Of a stretch of 64,000 bases of DNA, positions 28,542 to 37,114 are shown one piece after another. Each line of letters opens with the position of its first letter. Position 1 is the stretch's first letter. Origin of the DNA: Bacillus sp. BGMRC 2118 (GTDB taxonomy: Bacteria > Bacillota > Bacilli > Bacillales > SA4); contig VTTJ01000002.1 of NCBI GenBank assembly GCA_008364785.1, forward strand, positions 310,001-374,000. The letters are read 5' to 3'. Position numbers and translations under genes: made by a program. Below the pieces are notes generated by a model. It was not told the DNA's origin and ran no database searches. It saw only the letters and a list, made by a program, of their open reading frames with translations.

Positions 28542-28928
28542 TTATGCGTTCGTTGATGAACTCGATAAGTTCACACCGATAATTCCACCAAATACAGCTG
28601 TTGCTAGATATCCTAAATGATAAAGTGTTTGCTCCAAAGAAAAGGCTGTCTCTTGACCAAGGAATTGATACAAGAGAACAATTCCTGTAAATAGTAAGGC
28701 GGTTGTTCCACCCATAAGCCATCCTTTTTCTTTTCCACGTCCTCCTGAGATGAACCCACCAGCAAACAAAGCAAAAAATGATAAAGCCATAATAATCCAT
28801 TGTAATGATGATTCTTGCATGTTCGTAAAACGTAAGAGGAGTGAAAAAATCAGACTGCACGTAAGAACGATCACGAGAATTGTCAAAAGACCAAAAGCTA
28901 CTGCAGAAAACATCTTTTTCGTTTCCAT
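28542..28928 (-). CDS. yrzE: Four-helix membrane protein, TIGR04086/YrzE type
   Basis: The 128-residue product has four membrane helices (about 10-30, 43-60, 68-88 and 102-120) with the motif 'FAGGFISGGRGKEKGWLMGG' between helices two and three. The family has no known function. The ATG at 28928 follows GGGAGAG; a start at 29030 would add a poorly supported 34-residue extension. The position between yajC and the DUF421 gene matches B. subtilis yrzE. It runs against its neighbours. Confidence 0.75.
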   Translation of the reverse strand: METKKMFSAVAFGLLTILVIVLTCSLIFSLLLRFTNMQESSLQWIIMALSFFALFAGGFISGGRGKEKGWLMGGTTALLFTGIVLLYQFLGQETAFSLEQTLYHLGYLATAVFGGIIGVNLSSSSTNA

Positions 28929-29179
28929 TCTGTTCTCTCCCTTCATATCGATGACTAATAAAATTAGCCAAGCTTCTTTAGAACAAGCATATTCGCCGGA
29001 AACAAACTTTAGAATGAAAACTATAAGCAAAATATCACTTTTTTATAGAGCAGTACCATTATTGAAAGATAATCGTTAAACACAAAAAAGGAAAATCCTT
29101 CAACTAATTTTTTCAACTTACTTGTAGAAACTAAATGGTAGTTATTATGGAGTGGATGAACTTAAAAGGAGGATGCATA

Positions 29180-29824
29180 ATGGAGTATGTTGCAATCATC
29201 CTTCGTACTCTCGTTGTTTATGTATTAATTATCATTATCTTCCGTCTAATGGGGAAAAGAGAAATTGGCGAGCTTAGCATTTTAGATTTAGTCGTTTTCA
29301 TTATGATTGCTGAATCTGCCGTAGTAGGGATTGAGGATATTGAAAAACCATTAATTGAAACGATTATACCTATGGGGTTATTAATGGCCATACAAATCGG
29401 CCTTGCCACGTTATCATTAAAAAGTAAAACCCTTCGTGAAATCATTGACGGTAAGCCTTCTGTTTTAATTGAGAATGGGAAAATTGATGAAAACGAGATG
29501 AAGAGACAACGATATAATTTTGATGATCTTCTTATACAGCTGCGAGAGAAAAATATTAAAAACTTAGCAGATGTAGAGTTTGCTATCTTGGAGCCGTCTG
29601 GAAAGCTTTCTGTTTTTGAAAGAGACCATAAAGAGAAAAGTACATTACATCTTCCGTTAATCATTGATGGAACCATCCAGGAACGACATTTAAAAATGCT
29701 GGATAAGACGAATCTTTGGTTACGACAGCAACTGAAGAAATTAGGCTACACCAACATTAAAGAAATCTCATTTTGCAGCTTTGATAATGGTATCTTCTAT
29801 ATTGATCTAAAAGACAAGAAATAA
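29180..29824 (+). CDS. yrbG: DUF421 membrane protein (YetF/YrbG family)
   Basis: A 214-residue protein with three N-terminal membrane helices (about 4-22, 36-52 and 58-78) and a soluble tail with the family motif 'RPSVLIENGKIDE'-like stretch (GKPSVLIENGKID) and a second lobe. The role is unknown. The ATG at 29180 follows AAAAGGAGG; an in-frame ATG at 29135 has no ribosome site. The symbol follows B. subtilis synteny. Confidence 0.82.
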   Translation: MEYVAIILRTLVVYVLIIIIFRLMGKREIGELSILDLVVFIMIAESAVVGIEDIEKPLIETIIPMGLLMAIQIGLATLSLKSKTLREIIDGKPSVLIENGKIDENEMKRQRYNFDDLLIQLREKNIKNLADVEFAILEPSGKLSVFERDHKEKSTLHLPLIIDGTIQERHLKMLDKTNLWLRQQLKKLGYTNIKEISFCSFDNGIFYIDLKDKK

Positions 29825-29829
29825 AGTCC

Positions 29830-29880
29830 AAACAAGCCAATGATCACCTCTAAATAGAGGCAGACCATTGGCTTGTTTTA
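29830..29880. terminator. Bidirectional terminator after yrbG
   Basis: AAACAAGCCAATG pairs with CATTGGCTTGTTT; inside, CCTCTAAATAGAGG makes a second hairpin. T-runs on both strands suit the convergent genes. Confidence 0.82.
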
Positions 29881-29901
29881 TGTTTAATTCATCTGGAATC
29901 A

Positions 29902-30270
29902 TTATTCATCGCTTGCACTATAGGGGATGTTTAATTGATTCTCAACTGTTCGTAACCGTTGGTTAAAACGGTTGTGTTGTCTTGTATGTCGTTCATCGTT
30001 ACGATTCAACCGAATGATTTCATTATTTATTCGTTCAATTTCTCTATTCATACGTGTAAATTCTGCATTTTGTCGGTTGTTTTCTTTGTTCAGACGATCC
30101 ACTTCTTTTTCGAGTTTATCATATTTCTTTTCCAATGCAGTTAATCGCAAATCCAGTGATTTTGGTGAGGGCATTTGTCGATCGCTGTAACTGTACATCA
30201 TTTGGTATGGATCATAAGCATACATATAGGGGCTAAATTGTTGAGTGTAATATCCATAGTAATGGTTCAT
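29902..30270 (-). CDS. Small Tyr/Met-rich coiled-coil protein of unknown function
   Basis: I do not recognise this 122-residue protein. The first 30 residues are rich in Y, M and Q (MNHYYGYYTQQFSPYMYAYD), like some spore coat proteins. Residues about 38-105 form a strong coiled coil of E, K, R, N and L heptads. No signal peptide or membrane helix. The start has a good AAAGGAG site. The spore-coat idea is inference from composition only. Confidence 0.7.
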   Translation of the reverse strand: MNHYYGYYTQQFSPYMYAYDPYQMMYSYSDRQMPSPKSLDLRLTALEKKYDKLEKEVDRLNKENNRQNAEFTRMNREIERINNEIIRLNRNDERHTRQHNRFNQRLRTVENQLNIPYSASDE

Positions 30271-30444
30271 ATGAATGTCTCCTTTTCATGGGTATAGGTG
30301 CATATAAGTCTTCTATAAAGTATGAAGGGTTTTGGGCAATGTCACGGCATTAGCCTATAGATGGAAGAAGAAACTTTTTGTGATAAATGGACGAATCTTT
30401 TGTGGTACAGTAGGAATATACGTTCTAAGAAAGGATACAAGCTA

Positions 30445-31029
30445 ATGAATACGTCACAAGTGTTGAAGCTTATAGAACAAGATTCATGGATGATGGGAAT
30501 TTTACGTACAGCCCAAACGTTACAATTACCTGATTGGTGGATTTGTGCCGGGTTTGTACGGTCTAAACTATGGGATACATTGTCTAAATACAAGGATAGA
30601 ACAGCACTTGATGATATTGATGTGGTATACTTCGATCCAATAAATCAAGAGGAAAGTATCGAAAAATATTATGAACAACAACTCACACTTCTCCTGCCGG
30701 ATATACCTTGGTCAGTGAAGAATGAAGCTAGAATGCATAATGTTAATGGAAGTAGTCCATATACTTCAAAAGTGGACGCTATTTCTAAATTCCCCGAAAC
30801 GGCAACTGCTTTAGGAGTGACGTTAACTGATGAAGGGAAAATTCTATTAACTGCGCCATGGGGATTAGAGGATGTGATGTCATTTACGGTAAGACCCACA
30901 CCATACTTCAAAGAAAATGAACACCTTGCTTTCATCTATGAGGATAGAATGAAAAAGAAAAAGTGGGAGAAAATTTGGCCAAGTGTTACATTTGAACCAT
31001 TAAGAGGTGGAAAAGATGCTGAAAAATGA
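30445..31029 (+). CDS. Nucleotidyltransferase-like protein (NTP_transf_6, DUF925)
   Basis: The 194-residue product matches the DUF925 type: 'DWWICAGFVRSKLWDTL', 'DDIDVVYFD' with the paired acidic residues of the nucleotidyltransferase fold, and 'WSVKNEARMH', followed by 'PETATALGV'. The substrate is unknown. The ATG at 30445 follows AAGAAAGGA. The stop codon overlaps the Nudix gene, so the two are probably co-translated. Confidence 0.85.
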   Translation: MNTSQVLKLIEQDSWMMGILRTAQTLQLPDWWICAGFVRSKLWDTLSKYKDRTALDDIDVVYFDPINQEESIEKYYEQQLTLLLPDIPWSVKNEARMHNVNGSSPYTSKVDAISKFPETATALGVTLTDEGKILLTAPWGLEDVMSFTVRPTPYFKENEHLAFIYEDRMKKKKWEKIWPSVTFEPLRGGKDAEK

Positions 31030-31429
31030 AATAGTAGTCGTCGTTAAAGGACTGATTAAACAAAACAACAAAGTGTTAGTAATTAAAAGGTCTTCCAATG
31101 ATGAAGTCGGTGCAGGAACATGGGAATTTGTAGGAGGAAAAATCGATTTCGGAGAGAAGTTAGAAGAAGCGTTGCAAAGAGAAATTGAAGAAGAGACTAA
31201 ATTAGTTGTTACTGTTGGCCAACTACTCTATGCAACTACATTTATGACGAAGAGTAATAGGCAGGTGGTTTTGCTAACCTATTTATGTCATTCAGTGGGC
31301 ACGGAGGTTACATTATCACATGAGCATGATGATTATCAGTGGTGTGAAACAGATCAACTTCATCAGTATTTAAACATTGAGATCATGATGGAATTAGAAA
31401 AAAATAATTGTCTCAGCTATATAAAGTAG
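31016..31429 (+). CDS. Nudix hydrolase
   Basis: The Nudix box is intact except one position: 'GGKIDFGEKLEEALQREIEEETKL' split here as G-x5-E-x7-REIEEE followed by T where G is usual. It probably hydrolyses a nucleoside diphosphate derivative; the substrate cannot be told. The ATG at 31016 follows AAGAGGTGG. About 137 residues. It overlaps the upstream gene by 14 bases. Confidence 0.9.
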   Translation: MLKNEIVVVVKGLIKQNNKVLVIKRSSNDEVGAGTWEFVGGKIDFGEKLEEALQREIEEETKLVVTVGQLLYATTFMTKSNRQVVLLTYLCHSVGTEVTLSHEHDDYQWCETDQLHQYLNIEIMMELEKNNCLSYIK

Positions 31430-31442
31430 GGGGAGAAAATCA

Positions 31443-32069
31443 TTGAACAAGACACAGATGCTTTTGAACTTTATCATTGCCTTACTACTCGGTCTAATTA
31501 GTGGATATTATGATTTTCCTTTATGGATTACATTGATCATTCTTAGTATCATTTTACTTCCCATGAATTTGTATCCGATCATTAATAGTCTTTACCTCAC
31601 TAAGGATCATGACAAGGTTGAGAAGTTTCTCATACAAAGAAAAAAACAACCCATGTACATGTTCTATTATGCATTAGCAAATGACAACAAAGAGGAAAGT
31701 GAGGATGCGCTGGAACGATTACGAAGTAGATACAAACAAAATCCCCACTGGAAAGCAGTGTTTGAAGTTGCATATGCCCTGCATTTTCACAGCTTATTAT
31801 CTGTAAAAGAAAAGATAGGCGATATCAAACAAAAGGATGCCAGGGATTATTATGAAGCCTTGGTGTCTATCGAACAAGGTGATAGTGAGGCAGCAATAGA
31901 AGCCGTAAATCCAATGAAAAAGCAATGGATGAAGGAAAGTATACTGGCTGCTGTTGCAAAGAAAAAAGGAATGAGAGAAGAAGCGCGTAACCATGAGAAT
32001 GCGGCTATTGAACATGCGAAAGGAATACAAAGATATATTTTAGTTAAGGTGCAGGAGCATAGAGGATAG
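31443..32069 (+). CDS. Membrane-anchored TPR-like protein of unknown function
   Basis: Not recognised. The TTG start follows AGGGGGAG. Two membrane helices (about 8-22 and 29-50) precede a soluble region of about 155 residues with helical repeats ('MYMFYYALANDN', 'YYEALVSIEQGDSEAAIEAV', 'AAVAKKKGMREEARNHENAA'), probably TPR-like. It follows the Nudix gene by 13 bases, so the three genes from 30445 look like one operon. Confidence 0.8.
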   Translation: MNKTQMLLNFIIALLLGLISGYYDFPLWITLIILSIILLPMNLYPIINSLYLTKDHDKVEKFLIQRKKQPMYMFYYALANDNKEESEDALERLRSRYKQNPHWKAVFEVAYALHFHSLLSVKEKIGDIKQKDARDYYEALVSIEQGDSEAAIEAVNPMKKQWMKESILAAVAKKKGMREEARNHENAAIEHAKGIQRYILVKVQEHRG

Positions 32070-32086
32070 TGCTTCTCTGATCATAA

Positions 32087-32271
32087 GGCTCTTTCCTGAA
32101 ACTTTGTTGCTTTTAGTACAATTATTCTGGGTATACAACCAGTGTTTGAATCAAATTGAGGTTGAAGTAGAAAAGAGCCTCTCTCTTTATGTAAAGTAGT
32201 AACTAGATATTAAGGTGAAAATCCTGCTTTTGGGATTTTTACTTAAAACAACAATCTATACGAAAACAGTC
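32087..32271 (+). mobile_element. MITE family A, copy 5 (185 bp)
   Basis: It begins GGCTCTTTCCTGAAACTTTG and ends CGAAAACAGTC. Flanks GATCATAA and AATCATAA (32079-32086 and 32272-32279) match at 7 of 8. GTAGAAAAGAGCC at 32167-32179 is an inner inverted copy of the left end, so the left 93 bp is itself bounded by inverted ends. Confidence 0.88.
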
Positions 32272-32277
32272 AATCAT

Positions 32278-32317
32278 AAAAAAGGACATGCCCCAAAAAT
32301 TGACATGTCCTTTTTTT
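32278..32317. terminator. Bidirectional terminator at the spoVB end
   Basis: AAAAAAGGACATG pairs with CATGTCCTTTTTT around 13 nt, with T-runs on both strands. Confidence 0.88.
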
Positions 32318-32339
32318 ATTTTCTTTGAATCGCCAGAAT

Positions 32340-33902
32340 CTAAATAAATGGTGAAATATATCGGCCGATATATGGAATTCTTTCAACTTCATCTTTCTTT
32401 ACTAGTTTAAAGATCAATAAAAGGATTACGTACAGTATGGTTGTTACCATAACGGCTAGTAGTGTTCGAATGGATAAGTGAAGTGATGTAAACACATATT
32501 GTAAAAAGTAATGTCCTCCAACACCTGCAAGTCCCATTGTAATAAAGCTTTTGATATAATCTCTCACATAGAACGTATAGGAAATGACCTTAACAACGGT
32601 AAAGAAGTGTAGCAGTGTGACAAGAACCATACCGATTACAATAGCCAGTGCTACTCCCATAATACCTAACTCCGGCCTTGTAGCAAGGGCGAAAATAGCT
32701 GCAATTTTTACGGCAGAGCCTATAAAGCTATTAATTAAAGCGGCTTTAGCCAAGTCCATTGCTTGTAGTACAGCAGTAAGTGGTCCCTGGAAATAATAAA
32801 AGATAAAAAAGGGAGCCATTACTTTTACAAAAATAGCAGAGTTAGAGGTTCCGTACATTAACTGCATGGCAGGCTCTGCAAATACATATAACACGACAAC
32901 TGCTAAACCTCCCGTTACAAAACTTAATCGTAATGCCTGTTGCAGTCGATGTTCAATTAATAATGTTTTATTTTGTGCTGCGGCTTCACTTATAGCAGGC
33001 ACGAGAGATACCGATAATGAGTACGTAATAAATGTAGGAAGCATCAATAACGGCATAGCATATCCTGTCAGTTCACCATACTGCCTTGTTGCGAGAACAG
33101 TGGTTACCCCGGCTAGTGCCAAACTCTGTGCAACAACAATAGGCTCAAAGAAATATGACACAGAACCTATTAATCTACTGCCTGTAGTAGGCAATGCAAT
33201 ACCCATAAGCTGTCTGAACGTTTCCTTACCTGATTTCACTGATTTAAAAAAGTCTTTCCGAACTCGAACTCTCTTTTTTATTTTAAACATGGTGATCATA
33301 TAAATAAGAGAAGCAAGTTCACCAAGGACAACAGAAATCATTGCACCGGCTGCTGCGAATTCCACTCCATATGGAAGCAGGGCACTTGTAAATACAGCCA
33401 CTAATGTAATTCTCACAACCTGTTCAATGACTTGAGAAAAGGCAGCTGGCTTCATGTTTTGTTTACCTTGGAAATACCCCCTTAATACGGAAGATAATGC
33501 TACGATTGGGACAATTGGTGCGATTGCGAGTAAGGGATATAATGTTCTAGGATCCGTTAATAGATTTTGAGATAAAAAGGGAGCAAGTACAATCATTCCC
33601 GTTGTAAAAATAATACTTAATGTTCCGGTTATTGAGAGAGAAACAACTAAGATCTTCTTAATTCTTCTCTTGTCACCGAGTGCGTCAGCTTCTGCCACAA
33701 GCTTAGAGATCGCTACAGGTAATCCAATTTGTGTGAGTGTGATGGCAAGTAGTAGTGTCGGAAAGGCCATCATATAAAGTCCTACCCCTTCTTCTCCCAT
33801 TACTCTGGCTACAACAACTCGATTAATAAAGCCTAAGACTTTCACAATGAGGTTCGCTAAAATTAATATTAATGTCCCTTTTATAAATGTTTGTTTCGAC
33901 AT
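32340..33902 (-). CDS. spoVB: Stage V sporulation protein B, MOP-family flippase
   Basis: SpoVB is a polytopic MurJ/MATE-like exporter needed for spore cortex synthesis, probably flipping peptidoglycan precursors. The protein has about 14 membrane helices and starts 'KQTFIKGTLILILANLIVKVLGFINRVV' (split). I chose the ATG at 33902, after GGTAGGG; frames further upstream run into the divergent comN region. About 520 residues, as in B. subtilis. comN is divergent. Confidence 0.95.
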   Translation of the reverse strand: MSKQTFIKGTLILILANLIVKVLGFINRVVVARVMGEEGVGLYMMAFPTLLLAITLTQIGLPVAISKLVAEADALGDKRRIKKILVVSLSITGTLSIIFTTGMIVLAPFLSQNLLTDPRTLYPLLAIAPIVPIVALSSVLRGYFQGKQNMKPAAFSQVIEQVVRITLVAVFTSALLPYGVEFAAAGAMISVVLGELASLIYMITMFKIKKRVRVRKDFFKSVKSGKETFRQLMGIALPTTGSRLIGSVSYFFEPIVVAQSLALAGVTTVLATRQYGELTGYAMPLLMLPTFITYSLSVSLVPAISEAAAQNKTLLIEHRLQQALRLSFVTGGLAVVVLYVFAEPAMQLMYGTSNSAIFVKVMAPFFIFYYFQGPLTAVLQAMDLAKAALINSFIGSAVKIAAIFALATRPELGIMGVALAIVIGMVLVTLLHFFTVVKVISYTFYVRDYIKSFITMGLAGVGGHYFLQYVFTSLHLSIRTLLAVMVTTILYVILLLIFKLVKKDEVERIPYIGRYISPFI

Positions 33903-34028
33903 GTGGTACCCTACCTTCTCAAACGAAGTGTTATCATATACAATATTTATATGCATTATGGGTGGCCAAGCATGACAGAAAGAGAATAGGAAACATGAAA
34001 ACATGTTGGTCTTAGGAGGAGTATATAC

Positions 34029-34286
34029 ATGAATTGGGAAGAAATGAGAGAATATGTTCAGCCTGCAATCCAAAGTAAAGTGGAAGAATTTCACTTATAC
34101 GGCTTTGACCGTGCAAGTGAAGCAGAAGTATGGGAATGCTTAAGAAAGAAAAAATGGAAACGAGATGAAGAGCCAAAGCCTGTGCGTGAAATTATGAATG
34201 ATGTACTTAGACTCTCAATTAGCGATTATATGAGCTACATAACGGTTGAAGCTTATAAAATGCCATTTGATTTTCCGTCCTCTTAA
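34029..34286 (+). CDS. comN: Post-transcriptional regulator ComN
   Basis: ComN (YrzD) is a small protein that affects comE mRNA location in B. subtilis. The 85-residue product carries the family pattern: 'MREYVQPAIQSKVEEFHLYGFDRASEAEVWECL' (split over two helices) and 'REIMNDVLRLSISDYMSYITVEAY'. The ribosome site is TTAGGAGG. Its position between spoVB and secDF supports the call. Confidence 0.88.
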   Translation: MNWEEMREYVQPAIQSKVEEFHLYGFDRASEAEVWECLRKKKWKRDEEPKPVREIMNDVLRLSISDYMSYITVEAYKMPFDFPSS

Positions 34287-34312
34287 ATTTATTCTATTCT
34301 TTTGAAATATTT

Positions 34313-34321
34313 TGATATAAT
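34313..34321 (+). promoter_or_regulatory. Probable extended -10 of secDF
   Basis: TGATATAAT gives a TG-N-TATAAT extended -10; TTCTAT, 18 bp upstream, is a weak -35. It lies 71 bases before the secDF start. Confidence 0.55.
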
Positions 34322-34391
34322 TGAGAGATACAACTAATTAAATTGTGGATACTTATTTGTGTGCAACTTACTAAGGAGGATTTACTACATA

Positions 34392-36644
34392 ATGGTGAAA
34401 AAAGGACGCATTTTTATTTTCTTTCTACTTGTCTTGCTTTTAGGTGGCCTAATTGGAATGACAACCAATCAAATTTCAGGAAACATCAAACTTGGTCTCG
34501 ACCTTCAAGGTGGTTTTGAAGTACTTTACGAAGTAAAACCGGTAAACGGTGAAACGATTAACCAAGATGTGTTAATCAGTACGGTCAAGGCACTGGAGAA
34601 AAGGGTAAACGTGTTAGGGGTAAGTGAGCCTAACATTCAAATTGAAGGAGACGACCGCATTCGTGTACAACTTGCGGGTGTCAGTGATCAAGCAAAAGCT
34701 AGAGAGCTATTGTCAACAGAAGCGAAGCTAACATTCCGTGATGTAAACGACAAGGAACTGATGACAGGTGCGGAACTTGTTGAAAATGGTGCAAAGCAAA
34801 CATTTGATCCGGAAACAAATAAACCTATCGTATCTTTAACAATCAAGAGTGCGAAGAAGTTTGCTGAAGTAACAGAGCACGTTTTAAATTTAGCACCGAA
34901 CAATCAACTCGTCATATGGCTTGATTATGAAGAAGGGGATTCATTTGCAGCAGAAGCTGGAAAAGAAGATCCGAAGTTTATCTCGGCTGCAGGTGTTGGA
35001 CAAGTATTCAACACAACAACGGTTACCATCACTGGTGAATTTACCATTGAAGAAGCAAAGGAAATCGCAGATCTATTAAATGCTGGAGCACTGCCAGTTG
35101 AATTAGAAGAAATGTATTCAACTTCTGTTGGAGCTCAATTCGGTGAAAAAGCATTACAAACAACAGTATTTGCAGGGATTATCGGAATTGTAGCTGTGTT
35201 TTTATTTATGCTGATTTTCTACCGCTTCCCTGGAATCATCGCGGTTGTTACACTAAGTGTGTATATTTATTTAATATTACTCGTATTTGACTGGATGAAT
35301 GGTGTGCTGACACTACCAGGTATAGCAGCAATTATACTAGGGGTAGGTATGGCAGTAGATGCCAACATTATCACATATGAACGCATAAAAGAAGAGCTGA
35401 AAACTGGTAAGTCTGTTATGTCTGCTTATAAAGCAGGTAACAAACGATCACTTTCAACAATCCTAGATGCAAATATTACAACGTTACTGGCAGCGGGTGT
35501 ACTATTCGTCTATGGTAACAGTTCTGTAAAAGGCTTTGCGACGATGTTAATCTTAAGTATTTTACTAAGCTTTCTAACAGCTATTTACGGTACTCGCTTA
35601 TTCTTAGGTCTTTGGGTGAATAGTCGTTTCTTAAATAAAAAGCTAGCCTATTTTGGTGTGAAGCCCTCTGAAGTACAAAATATTGATTCTGATGTTGGTG
35701 ACTACAAAATTCCAACTAGATACGATAAGTTTGACTTCGTAAAGCATCGTAAAAAGTACTTTATGTTCTCCATAGCTATGGTAGTGGTTGGAATTGTTCT
35801 TCTCTCGACGCTAAAGCTAAATCTCGGAATTGACTTTGCAAGTGGATCCCGAGTAGAGATTTCATCAGAGCAGAAATTGACAAAAGAGCAAATTAAAGAG
35901 GATATTGAGTCATTAGACTTAAATATTGAAGCGAAGGATATACGACTATCAGGTGATGAGTCTGATCTTGGAGTAGTTCGATTTGTAGGTGAGCTGTCTC
36001 AAGAGGAAATTTCTGAACTAAAAGGGTTTATAAAAGACAAGTACGGTGCAGAGCCTAATGTGAGTACTGTTTCACCAACAGTAGGAAAAGAGTTAGCTAA
36101 AAATGCGATGATTGCTGTATTAATTGCATCGATTGGAATCATTATCTACGTGACCATCCGTTTTGAGATCTACATGGCAATTGCTGCCATTATAGCCCTG
36201 CTTCATGATGCGTTCTTTATTATCGCAGTATTTAGCTTATTTAGACTCGAAGTGGACATCACCTTCATTGCAGCTGTGTTAACAATTGTCGGGTATTCGA
36301 TAAATGATACAATTGTAACCTTTGACCGAATTAGAGAAATCATGAAAATACGTGGCAAGAAGGTTAAAAACTTTGATGACTTAGCTGAAGTAGTAAATGA
36401 CAGCTTACGCCAAACGTTAGGGCGTTCTGTAAGTACAGTGTTCACGGTTGTTATTGTTACAGTTGCTTTACTGCTTCTTGGTAGTGAATCGATCTTTAAC
36501 TTCTCATTAGCCCTATTAATTGGACTAATCGCTGGTACGTATTCATCATTATTCATTGCCGCACAACTATGGTTAGTGTGGAAAGGGAAGAATATCGGAA
36601 AGAAGAAGCCAGTAAAGCAAGTGGAAGAAGATTTAGAGCCTTAA
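34392..36644 (+). CDS. secDF: Fused protein translocase SecD-SecF
   Basis: SecDF uses the proton gradient to aid late steps of Sec export. The SecD half has one helix, a large outer domain (about 30-260) and five helices with 'GVGMAVDANIITYERIKEEL'; the SecF half starts near 440 and has 'GYSINDTIVTFDRIRE'. The fused form is typical of Bacillus. The ATG at 34392 is 11 nt after AAGGAGG, a little far. About 750 residues. Confidence 0.97.
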   Translation: MVKKGRIFIFFLLVLLLGGLIGMTTNQISGNIKLGLDLQGGFEVLYEVKPVNGETINQDVLISTVKALEKRVNVLGVSEPNIQIEGDDRIRVQLAGVSDQAKARELLSTEAKLTFRDVNDKELMTGAELVENGAKQTFDPETNKPIVSLTIKSAKKFAEVTEHVLNLAPNNQLVIWLDYEEGDSFAAEAGKEDPKFISAAGVGQVFNTTTVTITGEFTIEEAKEIADLLNAGALPVELEEMYSTSVGAQFGEKALQTTVFAGIIGIVAVFLFMLIFYRFPGIIAVVTLSVYIYLILLVFDWMNGVLTLPGIAAIILGVGMAVDANIITYERIKEELKTGKSVMSAYKAGNKRSLSTILDANITTLLAAGVLFVYGNSSVKGFATMLILSILLSFLTAIYGTRLFLGLWVNSRFLNKKLAYFGVKPSEVQNIDSDVGDYKIPTRYDKFDFVKHRKKYFMFSIAMVVVGIVLLSTLKLNLGIDFASGSRVEISSEQKLTKEQIKEDIESLDLNIEAKDIRLSGDESDLGVVRFVGELSQEEISELKGFIKDKYGAEPNVSTVSPTVGKELAKNAMIAVLIASIGIIIYVTIRFEIYMAIAAIIALLHDAFFIIAVFSLFRLEVDITFIAAVLTIVGYSINDTIVTFDRIREIMKIRGKKVKNFDDLAEVVNDSLRQTLGRSVSTVFTVVIVTVALLLLGSESIFNFSLALLIGLIAGTYSSLFIAAQLWLVWKGKNIGKKKPVKQVEEDLEP

Positions 36645-36654
36645 TATAAAAAAC

Positions 36655-36690
36655 AGACTCGTGATAGTTTCATCACGAGTCTTCTTCTTT
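36655..36690 (+). terminator. Terminator of secDF
   Basis: AGACTCGTGAT and ATCACGAGTCT pair around AGTTTC, followed by TCTTCTTT. Confidence 0.82.
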
Positions 36691-36812
36691 GTAAAGGTTT
36701 TTCTATTGTTTAAATAGCAGTGTCACTAAATCATCAATACAGGATAACTTTTCACGTAGCCTTGATAGTTGTGTGGTACTCGCCTTCTTCAAAAACAATA
36801 ATCTTTGCAAAA

Positions 36813-37004
36813 GGCTGTTTTCGTATAGATTGTTGCTTTCTCGTAAAAATCTCGGGAAGCTGGATTTTTACCTTAGTATTTAGATACTACTATACATAAA
36901 GAGAGTTGCTCTTTTCTAATCCAACCTCAGGTTTGCTTCTAAACTGGTTGTACACCACACCCAGTAAAGTTGTACTAAAAGAAACAAAGTTTTAGAAAAG
37001 AGCC
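36813..37004 (-). mobile_element. MITE family A, copy 6 (192 bp, longest)
   Basis: It reads in reverse: GGCTGTTTTCGTATAGATTG at the left and TTTTAGAAAAGAGCC at the right. The exact duplication TTGCAAAA (36805-36812 and 37005-37012) proves insertion. As the fullest copy it serves as the reference: TIRs of about 27 bp, two inner GTTGCT copies and an inner inverted end. Confidence 0.9.
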
Positions 37005-37114
37005 TTGCAAAAGAAGTTTTGTAGATGAAACATTTCAAATTTCTTCATCAAACTTTTGAAGAACTTGGTTACACTAGTATCTAGATGTTCATTTTTAAAA
37101 GGATGTGACAACTT

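Noticed and set aside
33903..34094. Longer N-terminus for spoVB (start at 34094)
   Set aside because: It would run into the divergent comN gene, and the family start is at 33902 after a good ribosome site.
36813..37004. Degenerate full IS element
   Set aside because: There is no room for a transposase; at 192 bp with ends and target duplication it fits a MITE.
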